In this document: piece after piece, positions 6,864 to 12,861 of the stretch
Layout of the letters: each line of letters opens with the position of its first letter
Position numbering within the stretch: the first letter of the stretch is position 1
Assembly (NCBI GenBank): GCA_947586295.1
Contig: CANPXQ010000005.1
Span: 1 to 19,653 of the forward strand
Direction of reading: 5' to 3'
Source of the DNA: an uncultured Bacilli bacterium
Lineage (GTDB): Bacteria > Bacillota_I > Bacilli_A > RF39 > UBA660
Length of the DNA stretch: 19,653 nt
The notes under the pieces: model-generated
Told to the model about the DNA's origin: nothing
What the model saw: only the letters and a program-made list of their open reading frames with translations
The model's database searches: none
Position numbers and translations under genes: made by a program

Positions 6864-7619
6864 ATGAAAAAATTTTTCAAAATCTTTTCTTTAGTTTTAT
6901 GTTTTGCATTATTAATAAGTGGTGTTAAGGCTGCTACTAGAGAAGAATTACTTGAATATATGCCTGAAGCATATTTAGATAGTTTATCGGTAGAAGAATA
7001 TAATAAATTATTAACTTTAGATGTTAGTAAAGCAGTAACAAATGAAAAAACGTATAAGGATAACAAATACCCTGAAGGTATTTCCCCAATGAGTCCGGAT
7101 TTTTGGGAAACTACGTATAAAAAAATTAAAGTTTCAGCAATACCTTACGGTGATGGAATTGATTATAATGTATCTGTAGATTTACAATGGAAATATATTC
7201 CAGCCGTAACTTCATTTGATGTTATTGCCGTAAGATTTGATAATTTGGCTTATAATCCATCTGTTGCTAGAGGAAATCAATATTATACTTTAAAAAGTAC
7301 CGGGGCATCTAATTTAATCGGTTATAGTGCCAATGGAACTAATATCGTAAAGAAAAATAATGGTTTTGGTATATCTATGAATATCGTAGATGATCCACTT
7401 ACTGATTTACGTTGTTTTATATCTGTTGATGCAGCCATAGCCTCATCAACTGGTACGATTTATGGTGCTTATGAACACGCTGTAAGAAATGTAACATTAG
7501 CCCAATCTCAAAACTATAATATAAGTTATGCTGGTATGGGTAGAGTTATCAATTTTGCCGAATCAGTATGGGATAATTATGACGATATGGATGGCGTATA
7601 TATTAATGTAAGTAAATAA
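6864..7619 (+). CDS. Secreted protein of unknown function, upstream of spoIVA
   Basis: The 251-residue product has a textbook signal peptide: basic start (MKK), hydrophobic core, and V-K-A as a likely signal-peptidase site after residue 23. There is no lipobox (C13 is inside the hydrophobic core and lacks a following LAGC-like context), so the mature protein should be released or wall-associated. The mature part starts with an acidic helical region (about 24-55) and continues as a beta-rich stretch with many Tyr, Ser, Gly and Asn. It has no second membrane segment and no motif that I recognise. The start is fixed by a strong AAGGAGG at 6851-6857; an in-frame ATG at 6804 lies in the preceding hairpin and lacks such a site. 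It is followed at short distance by the microprotein and spoIVA genes, which hints at a sporulation or envelope role, by context only. Confidence 0.85.
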   Translation: MKKFFKIFSLVLCFALLISGVKAATREELLEYMPEAYLDSLSVEEYNKLLTLDVSKAVTNEKTYKDNKYPEGISPMSPDFWETTYKKIKVSAIPYGDGIDYNVSVDLQWKYIPAVTSFDVIAVRFDNLAYNPSVARGNQYYTLKSTGASNLIGYSANGTNIVKKNNGFGISMNIVDDPLTDLRCFISVDAAIASSTGTIYGAYEHAVRNVTLAQSQNYNISYAGMGRVINFAESVWDNYDDMDGVYINVSK

Positions 7620-7654
7620 GTAAAAAAAAAATTAATGAAAAGGGTGGGATTAGC

Positions 7655-7756
7655 ATGCTACTTTTAGTTGATGGAAAATTAATTAGAAGAAATGATCCGA
7701 CGAGGTGTTATTATATACCTCCTAAGGTTCCGAAAAAAATTACTATCATATCATAA
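7655..7756 (+). CDS. Candidate 33-residue microprotein directly upstream of spoIVA
   Basis: A 34-codon reading frame lies in the 182-base gap before spoIVA. It has a strong AGGGTGGG Shine-Dalgarno (7641-7648) six bases before its ATG. The peptide starts hydrophobic (MLLLVDG), has a basic/polar centre (RRNDPTRCYY) and ends in IPPKVPKKITIIS; it has one Cys and a Pro-Pro pair. It carries no signal peptide. In Bacillus the 26-residue SpoVM anchors SpoIVA to the forespore surface; this peptide does not look like SpoVM, but size and position invite the comparison. It could also be a leader peptide. Translation is inferred from the ribosome binding site alone. Confidence 0.55.
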   Translation: MLLLVDGKLIRRNDPTRCYYIPPKVPKKITIIS

Positions 7757-7760
7757 CATT

Positions 7761-7793
7761 ATCTTTCATATGCTTAATTAGAAAGCGAAAGAT
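7761..7793 (+). promoter_or_regulatory. Stem-loop in the spoIVA leader
   Basis: ATCTTTC (7761-7767) and GAAAGAT (7787-7793) form a perfect 7-bp stem with a 19-base loop. The right arm touches the GATGGTGG Shine-Dalgarno of spoIVA (7791-7798). A second GAAAG copy at 7781-7785 can pair with the same CTTTC (7763-7767), so two alternative folds exist. No T-run follows. It could tune spoIVA translation. Confidence 0.4.
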
Positions 7794-7801
7794 GGTGGAT
7801 T

Positions 7802-9280
7802 ATGGAAAAAGAACAAATTTTGTCTTCTATTTCAAAAAGAGGTAATGGAGAAATTTATTTGGGAGTAGTTGGAGCAGTTAGAACCGGTAAATCGACTTTT
7901 ATTAAAAGATTTATTGAAAATTTAGTTGTGCCAAATATTACAGATGAATATGAAAAAAAACATTGTCTTGATGAAATTCCTCAAAGCGCTCAGGGAAAAA
8001 CAATAATGACCACTGAACCCAAATTTGTTCCGAGTAATGGAGCAACAATTAAAATAAATGAATTTTCAACTAATATTAAATTAGTTGATTGTGTTGGTTA
8101 TGTAATTCCTGATGCAACCGGTTTTGAGGACGAAGATGGAAATCCAAGAATGGTGAAAAGCCCTTGGTTTGAAGAAGCAATTCCGTTTGTTGAAGCCGCG
8201 GAAATTGGTACACAAAAAGTTATCAAAGATCATTCGACAATTGGAATTGTAGTTACAACCGATGGTTCCTTCGGTGAAATAAAAAGAGATTCTTATCTTG
8301 AAGCCGAAGAAAAAGTTATTAGAGAGTTAAAGGAAATAGGTAAACCTTTTATCGTTATTTTAAATAGCGTTCATCCTACAAATACAGAAACGCGAAATTT
8401 GGCCGACAAATTAAGTGAAGATTACGATGTTCCAGTATTACCTATAAGTGCCGAACTGATGAATGAAAAAGAAATAATGGAAATTTTAAAAACCGCATTA
8501 TATGAATTCCCAGTTTTAGATATTAAAGTAAATATTCCTGAATGGGTTCACGTATTACCTAATACGCACACAATAAAAAGTCATTATATGGAAAAAATAA
8601 AAGAAAGTATTATTAGTGTCGACAAACTAAAAGATATTGATTTTATTTTAGAACATTTTAATGATTCGGAATATATTAATAAAGCATATATTAGTGATCT
8701 CGATGCGGCAACGGGAGTAGTAACTTTAAATTTAGAAAGTCCTCTTGAGTTGTATAATGATACCTTAAAATCCTTTATAGGGGATACAGCTACAACAAAA
8801 GCAGGAATGTTAAAGATTTTTGCTACTTATCAAGAAAGCAAAGAGGAACTAGATAATATAAAGGATGCTTTGAAGATGGCTAAAAGCACAGGTTATGGAA
8901 TAGTATATCCGACAATAAATGAATTAAAATTAGAAACTCCAGAATTAGTTAAACAAGGTAACCGGTACGGAGTTAAATTAAAGGCGGTAGCTTCTAGTAT
9001 TCATTTAGTTAAAGTTGATGTGGAATCAACATTTGAACCTATTATCGGTAGTGAAATTCAATCTAAGGAATTAATAAATCATTTAATGAAAGATTACGAA
9101 AACGATGCTTCAAGTATTTGGAAAAGTGAAATATTTGGCAGAAGTTTAGAAGTTATTGTTCAAGAAGGCATTCAAGCTAAATTAAGTATGATGCCTGAAG
9201 TTACACGATACAAGTTAAAAGACACAGTTACAAAGATAGTTAATAAGGGCTCTAATACTTTAATAGCTATTGTATTTTAA
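7802..9280 (+). CDS. spoIVA: Stage IV sporulation protein A, spore coat morphogenetic ATPase
   Basis: SpoIVA is a mother-cell protein that coats the outer forespore membrane and polymerises with ATP hydrolysis into the base layer of the spore coat. The 492-residue product has the usual length. The N-terminal GTPase-like domain has the Walker A GAVRTGKST at 24-32 followed by LVDCVGY (about 97-103, switch/Walker B area); a middle domain and the C-terminal oligomerisation region follow. It ends NTLIAIVF, hydrophobic as in the family, where the C-terminus contacts SpoVM. It is followed by hup as in B. subtilis. Transcription is expected from a sigma-E promoter, but I could not find a clear one; the gene may be read from upstream. 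Confidence 0.97.
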   Translation: MEKEQILSSISKRGNGEIYLGVVGAVRTGKSTFIKRFIENLVVPNITDEYEKKHCLDEIPQSAQGKTIMTTEPKFVPSNGATIKINEFSTNIKLVDCVGYVIPDATGFEDEDGNPRMVKSPWFEEAIPFVEAAEIGTQKVIKDHSTIGIVVTTDGSFGEIKRDSYLEAEEKVIRELKEIGKPFIVILNSVHPTNTETRNLADKLSEDYDVPVLPISAELMNEKEIMEILKTALYEFPVLDIKVNIPEWVHVLPNTHTIKSHYMEKIKESIISVDKLKDIDFILEHFNDSEYINKAYISDLDAATGVVTLNLESPLELYNDTLKSFIGDTATTKAGMLKIFATYQESKEELDNIKDALKMAKSTGYGIVYPTINELKLETPELVKQGNRYGVKLKAVASSIHLVKVDVESTFEPIIGSEIQSKELINHLMKDYENDASSIWKSEIFGRSLEVIVQEGIQAKLSMMPEVTRYKLKDTVTKIVNKGSNTLIAIVF

Positions 9281-9310
9281 AAACTTTACAAAAAAATTGT
9301 AAAGTTTTTT
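9279..9310 (+). terminator. spoIVA intrinsic terminator
   Basis: A 13-bp perfect stem (9279-9291 with 9297-9309) with an A5 loop carries the ACTTTAC/GTAAAGT core and ends in a run of six T. It begins at the last bases of the spoIVA stop codon and isolates the block from hup. Confidence 0.85.
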
Positions 9311-9408
9311 CATAATACTAAAAAATCCACAAATATGTCAAATAAAGTAAACTGTTTTTCTTAAAAAGTCAATTATTTGTCATATTTTAAAGAAAATTCG
9401 TATTTTTG

Positions 9409-9437
9409 TTGATTTTATCGAAAAACTTTGCTAATCT
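9409..9437 (+). promoter_or_regulatory. hup promoter with extended -10
   Basis: TTGATT at 9409-9414 and TAATCT at 9432-9437 are 17 bases apart, and TG at 9429-9430 one base before the -10 makes an extended -10. An alternative pair, TTGCTA 9428-9433 and TAGTAT 9451-9456, is also 17 bases apart and would overlap the palindrome at 9447-9459. Either fits a highly expressed gene. Confidence 0.55.
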
Positions 9438-9442
9438 TAATA

Positions 9443-9463
9443 TGTAGGGATAGTATCCCAACA
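9443..9463. promoter_or_regulatory. Palindrome / 5' leader hairpin upstream of hup
   Basis: GGGATA-G-TATCCC (9447-9459) is a perfect interrupted palindrome. TGT (9443-9445) and ACA (9461-9463) extend it across one mismatch to a 21-base dyad. With the upstream promoter it would form a hairpin at the very 5' end of the hup mRNA; with the alternative promoter it is an operator over the -10. Confidence 0.5.
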
Positions 9464-9489
9464 AAAATACAAACAGGAGGTAAGAAAAA

Positions 9490-9762
9490 ATGACTAAAAC
9501 TGAATTAGTTGAAATGATTGCTAAAGAAGCTGGTTTAACTAAAGCTGATGCTAGTCGTGCATTAGATGCTACTTTAAACGGTATTATGACTGGTTTAAAG
9601 AAAAGCGGTAAAGTTTCATTAGTTGGTTTTGGAACTTTCAGCGCTAAGAAAAGAGCTGCAAGAGAAGGTATCAACCCATTAACTAAAGCTCCTTTAAGAA
9701 TTCCTGCAAAGACTGTTGCATCATTCAAAGCTGGAAGCAAATTAAAAGACGCTTTAAACTAA
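9490..9762 (+). CDS. hup: DNA-binding protein HU
   Basis: HU is the small dimeric histone-like protein that bends DNA and compacts the nucleoid. The 90-residue product has the family length and order: helical dimer part (1-45) with TKTELVEMIA at the start, VGFGTFSAKKRAAR (about 45-59) leading into the DNA-gripping arm, and the arm tip with the intercalating P63 in NPLT. IPAKTVASFKAGSKLK follows. The usual GRNP at the tip is GINP here, so the conserved Arg is Ile at 61. AGGAGG sits at 9475-9480. Codon choice is less AT-extreme at third positions than in the neighbours, as expected for an abundant protein. The place after spoIVA matches B. subtilis hbs. Confidence 0.96.
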   Translation: MTKTELVEMIAKEAGLTKADASRALDATLNGIMTGLKKSGKVSLVGFGTFSAKKRAAREGINPLTKAPLRIPAKTVASFKAGSKLKDALN

Positions 9763-9772
9763 AAAAGAAAAG

Positions 9773-9797
9773 AAGTCGAGGCAATCGGCTTTTTTTA
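9773..9797 (+). terminator. hup intrinsic terminator
   Basis: AAGTCGA (9773-9779) pairs with TCGGCTT (9785-9791), including one G-U pair, around a five-base loop, followed by a run of T (9790-9796). It is the clearest canonical terminator in the window. Confidence 0.88.
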
Positions 9798-9842
9798 ATG
9801 TTTCTTTTTTTAAAATGTGGTATGATAATAATAGAGGTAAAG

Positions 9843-10871
9843 ATGCAATTAAAAATATTAATATTTGGTTTTTTATTTGTTATTATTAGTTTTGTTTTTA
9901 ATAGCTATAGTTTATGGCGAATTTTTAGTTTGCTTGTAGGTATTATATTATTAGTAATTATAAGTGAAAAATTATTAAAAAGAAAATATTTATTTATTTT
10001 AATGCCGATAGTATTAATTGTTTTAAGTTATAGTTTAGATTTTTTCTTAGTATCGAAGTTTAATCGGGTACCCATATATAGTTTAAAAAAAGAAAGTAAT
10101 CCTTTAGTATTAACTTATAATAGTTTTTTTTATCGTATATTTAAGTGTCAAAATACTTCTATAATGGATTATGGTTATGAAAGTAATTTTTTATGTAATT
10201 ATGATTTATTAGAAGAAATTGATGTTAATTCTTTTTTATCAGATTCTTTAGCAAATTTTAGAAAGTATAAAAATAAATTTGTTAAAATAAAAGGTAAAAT
10301 TAGTAAAAAAAGTGGAGTAAATAGTTTAGAATTAAGTAGTTATAAAATAGATGATGCTAACAAGTTAAATGGTTATGTATCATTTAATACCGAATATAAA
10401 GTTAAAGTTAATACCAATAGTAATTTATCAAAATTTTATATTTATGATGATGTTACTATAATTGGAATAGTTGATTCTTTAACTAAAGAACCATTTACAA
10501 TTAATATTATTGATCCAATTATTATCCCTAGTGATATATATTACCAATATACTTATGAAGTAATTACCAGTGATAATAAAGCAGTAAGTAATTATGTTGA
10601 AAAACAAAATATATATACGTGGGGAATTGAAAATATATATATTCATTATGATTTAGAACATATATATGAATTAAAGTATTTAATTAATGATGAAAGAATT
10701 ACTATTGCTAGTTTGATAAATAATAAAGAATATACGGAAGTATATTCTAATGAAGAAAATTTAATTGGTAAAATATATGAAATGGATAAATTTAAAATAT
10801 TAAAATGCGAAAACTCTAAAATAATTATAACTAATGAGGAATGGAAATTAAATTACGAATTATGTAGTTAA
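9843..10871 (+). CDS. Three-helix membrane protein with C-terminal polar domain, unknown function
   Basis: The 342-residue product has three predicted membrane segments at about 5-20, 25-42 and 49-70, then a large polar, Tyr/Asn/Ile-rich region. Within it, about residues 138-228 alternate beta-like strands with the pattern KYKNKFVKIKGKI ... YDDVTIIGIVDSL. This recalls OB-fold domains found in membrane-linked hypothetical proteins; that is inference from pattern only. Cys at 102 and 118 could pair. I do not recognise the family. AGAGG at 9833-9837 supports ATG 9843 over the in-frame ATG 9798, which lies in the hup terminator region. It lies between the hup terminator and the rimP promoter and appears monocistronic. 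A TATGAT at 9821-9826 may be its -10. Confidence 0.8.
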   Translation: MQLKILIFGFLFVIISFVFNSYSLWRIFSLLVGIILLVIISEKLLKRKYLFILMPIVLIVLSYSLDFFLVSKFNRVPIYSLKKESNPLVLTYNSFFYRIFKCQNTSIMDYGYESNFLCNYDLLEEIDVNSFLSDSLANFRKYKNKFVKIKGKISKKSGVNSLELSSYKIDDANKLNGYVSFNTEYKVKVNTNSNLSKFYIYDDVTIIGIVDSLTKEPFTINIIDPIIIPSDIYYQYTYEVITSDNKAVSNYVEKQNIYTWGIENIYIHYDLEHIYELKYLINDERITIASLINNKEYTEVYSNEENLIGKIYEMDKFKILKCENSKIIITNEEWKLNYELCS

Positions 10872-10878
10872 AATTTGT

Positions 10879-10907
10879 TTGGATTTTTCAAGTATTTATG
10901 GTATAAT
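10879..10907 (+). promoter_or_regulatory. rimP-nusA-infB operon promoter, extended -10
   Basis: TTGGAT at 10879-10884 and a perfect TATAAT at 10902-10907 have a 17-base spacer, and TGG before the -10 (10899-10901) makes a TGn extended element. Transcription should start near 10914, just before the leader hairpin. Confidence 0.75.
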
Positions 10908-10920
10908 ACAAACGACTGTT

Positions 10921-10948
10921 GAAAGTGGGACATATTTTTCCCACTTTT
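10921..10948 (+). promoter_or_regulatory. Leader hairpin of the rimP operon
   Basis: AAAGTGGGA (10922-10930) and TCCCACTTT (10939-10947) form a perfect 9-bp stem with an eight-base loop; G-U and T-A pairs extend it by two. Only TTTT then ATT follows, so it might act as a partial attenuator or as a protein-binding or stabilising 5' structure. It sits directly at the predicted 5' end of the mRNA. Confidence 0.6.
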
Positions 10949-10966
10949 ATTAATAGTGAGGTGAAG

Positions 10967-11218
10967 ATGGAAAATATTTTAGAAAATTTGAAATTAAAAT
11001 TACAAGATGCTTTAAAGAGCAAAGAAATAATCGTTGATGATGTCAGTTTTGAAGAAAAAGATAAATATAAATTTTTAACGGTTACTTTGGATAAAATTGG
11101 GGGTATTGATTTAGATACGATAGTTGATGCTACTAAAGATGTTAATACAATAGTTGATGAGGCAAATATACCTATAGATAACTATATTTTGGATGTTGTA
11201 AGTAAGGAGCGAGGATAA
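10967..11218 (+). CDS. rimP: Short RimP-like ribosome maturation factor, N-terminal domain only
   Basis: RimP helps mature the 30S subunit. The 83-residue product covers only the alpha-beta N-terminal domain: helix (about 1-20), strands around VDDVSFEE and KFLTVTLDK, GGIDLDTIVDATKDVN, and YILDVVSKERG, which aligns with the YxLEVSSPG segment that ends this domain in normal RimP (about 150 residues). The C-terminal SH3-like domain is absent, and there is no room for it, since nusA starts in the stop codon (TAATG). I chose ATG 10967 because GTGAGGTGAAG precedes it; the in-frame ATG at 10919 overlaps the leader hairpin. The place directly before nusA is that of rimP. The truncation is most likely a lineage trait. 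Confidence 0.8.
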   Translation: MENILENLKLKLQDALKSKEIIVDDVSFEEKDKYKFLTVTLDKIGGIDLDTIVDATKDVNTIVDEANIPIDNYILDVVSKERG

Positions 11219-12330
11219 TGAATAGTGAAGAATTAATAAAAGCGGTAGATTTAATAGTTAAAGAAAAAAATATAAGTGAAGATATTATTTTTGATGCTTT
11301 GCAAACTGCTTTAACTACAGCTTATAAAAAGAATTTTGATAGTAAAACTAATGTTAAAGTTGATATAAATAGACAAACTGGTGAAGTCAAAGTTTATTCT
11401 TATTTAGTTGTTGTGAAAGAATATGATGATGGTAAAGAAACAGTAGATGAAGAAGGTAATGTCGTCAAAGAAGAACCGGTTGTTAATCGTGATGCTCAAA
11501 TATTACTGGAAGATGCGCAAAAGATTTCTCCTAAAATTAAAGTTGGGGAAACTATAGAACAAGAAGTAACACCTAAAGATTTTGGGCGAGTTGCTGCAGG
11601 AACGGCTAAACAAGTTGTAATGCAAAAAATTAGAGAAGCTGAAAAAAATAGTATTATTGAAGAGTTTTCAGGTAAAGAATATGAATTAATGATTGGAATG
11701 GTGGCTTTAGAAGATCAAAAAAATTATTATATTGATTTAGGCCGAACTAGAGGTATTCTACCTAAAAAAGAAATTATTCCTGATGAAAAAATAGTGATGG
11801 GTTCGAATATTAAAGTTTATATTACGAAAATTGAAAGTAATACTAAAGGTCCGGTTATAATGTTATCACGAAGACATTATGGTTTTGTAAAAAGATTATT
11901 TGAACATGAAATTCCCGAATTAGCTAATGGGACGATTGTTCTTGAACAAGTAGTGAGGGAACCAGGAGTAAGAAGTAAGGTTGCGTTATATTCTACTAAT
12001 CCTAATATCGATCCTATTGGAACTTGTATTGGGGAAAGAGGAAGTCGTATTGCCGGTATATTAAAAGAACTAGGTAATGAAAGAGTTGATTTAGTATTAT
12101 ATAGTGAAGATCCTGTTGAATTTATCAAAAATGCAATGAGTCCCGCTAAAGATGTTATTGTAAGTATACCTGATAAAGAAAAGAAGGAAGCATTGGTAAT
12201 AGTAAATGAAGATAATTTGAGTTTGGCTATTGGTAAAAAGGGAAGTAATATAAAACTAGCATCTAAATTAACCAAGTATCATTTAGAAATTAAAACGATG
12301 GAAGAAATTAATCAAGCAGGAAATAAATAA
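11218..12330 (+). CDS. nusA: Transcription termination/antitermination factor NusA
   Basis: NusA binds RNA polymerase and modulates pausing, termination and antitermination. The 370-residue product has the N-terminal polymerase-binding domain (about 1-125), S1 domain (about 130-200), KH1 with CIGERGSRI at 270-278 and KH2 with AIGKKGSNIKLASKL at 337-351. There is no acidic-repeat C-terminal extension, as in Firmicutes. A charged insertion (about 69-88) in the N-terminal domain looks somewhat longer than I expect from Bacillus. Its ATG overlaps the rimP stop by one base, and the next gene begins directly after its stop. Confidence 0.97.
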   Translation: MNSEELIKAVDLIVKEKNISEDIIFDALQTALTTAYKKNFDSKTNVKVDINRQTGEVKVYSYLVVVKEYDDGKETVDEEGNVVKEEPVVNRDAQILLEDAQKISPKIKVGETIEQEVTPKDFGRVAAGTAKQVVMQKIREAEKNSIIEEFSGKEYELMIGMVALEDQKNYYIDLGRTRGILPKKEIIPDEKIVMGSNIKVYITKIESNTKGPVIMLSRRHYGFVKRLFEHEIPELANGTIVLEQVVREPGVRSKVALYSTNPNIDPIGTCIGERGSRIAGILKELGNERVDLVLYSEDPVEFIKNAMSPAKDVIVSIPDKEKKEALVIVNEDNLSLAIGKKGSNIKLASKLTKYHLEIKTMEEINQAGNK

Positions 12331-12861
12331 ATGAATATATCCGATGATTTTAAAAAAAATATGGTGGGATATGCGCAAGCTAAAGAAAAGATGATATCAT
12401 TACATCAAGATGTTGTCAAAGAAAAAGCTAAGTTTTGGAGTTATTTTAAAAATGATCTTCAAACGGGATTTAATTTAAAATTTGTATATGGTACATCGAG
12501 TCCAAAAGAGATTTTAGAAGTTTATCGAGAATATTGGAATTGCTGTTGGCATATTATCAATAGATATTATGATAATTTGCGCAATATAATAAATAATTGT
12601 TCCCACGACTTGGTTATATTTGATGAAAACATTTCTTGTGGTTTATGTCCCGTTTGTAATAAATATTTAAAATTAGAAGATATTCCATTATCAGAATTAA
12701 TTTATTTGCCCGATATAAATTTAGATGAAATGACTATAGAAAAAATAAGACAAATAATAATAGAAGCTTTTAATTTAAAGGCTAATTTAACTAAAGAAGA
12801 ATTAAAAAATATTATTATGGAGGAATTTAAACAAAATAATTCCCTAATGAGGCAAAAATGA
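12331..12861 (+). CDS. Unknown protein with a putative zinc site, between nusA and ylxR
   Basis: The 176-residue soluble product begins directly after the nusA stop, with AGGAAA inside the nusA end as ribosome binding site, and its stop overlaps the ylxR start (ATGA). It is predicted mainly helical (about 1-90 and 130-170) around a central Cys/His cluster: C90-x-H92, then C103-x-x-C106-x-x-C109 (CGLCPVC). A zinc-ribbon-like site using C90/H92 and C106/C109 is likely by pattern. Aromatic-rich segments (YREYWNCCWHIINRYY) lie before it. I do not recognise the family. It is not YlxQ (L7Ae-like), which in Bacillus follows ylxR. Co-translation with nusA and ylxR suggests an RNA- or ribosome-linked role. 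Confidence 0.85.
   Translation: MNISDDFKKNMVGYAQAKEKMISLHQDVVKEKAKFWSYFKNDLQTGFNLKFVYGTSSPKEILEVYREYWNCCWHIINRYYDNLRNIINNCSHDLVIFDENISCGLCPVCNKYLKLEDIPLSELIYLPDINLDEMTIEKIRQIIIEAFNLKANLTKEELKNIIMEEFKQNNSLMRQK

Noticed and set aside
7655..7756. Calling the microprotein SpoVM
   Set aside because: It lacks the SpoVM pattern (FYTIKLPKFLGG-like amphipathic helix); only size and position agree.
9387..9740. Minus-strand open frame of 117 codons over hup
   Set aside because: It is the complement of the HU gene and its promoter; the less AT-rich codons of hup keep the opposite frame open by chance.
10967..11230. Frameshifted full-length rimP
   Set aside because: nusA begins in the rimP stop codon, so no remnant of a C-terminal domain can lie downstream in another frame.
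11877..12275. Minus-strand open frame of 132 codons inside nusA
   Set aside because: Antisense to the KH domains of nusA, with no start signals.
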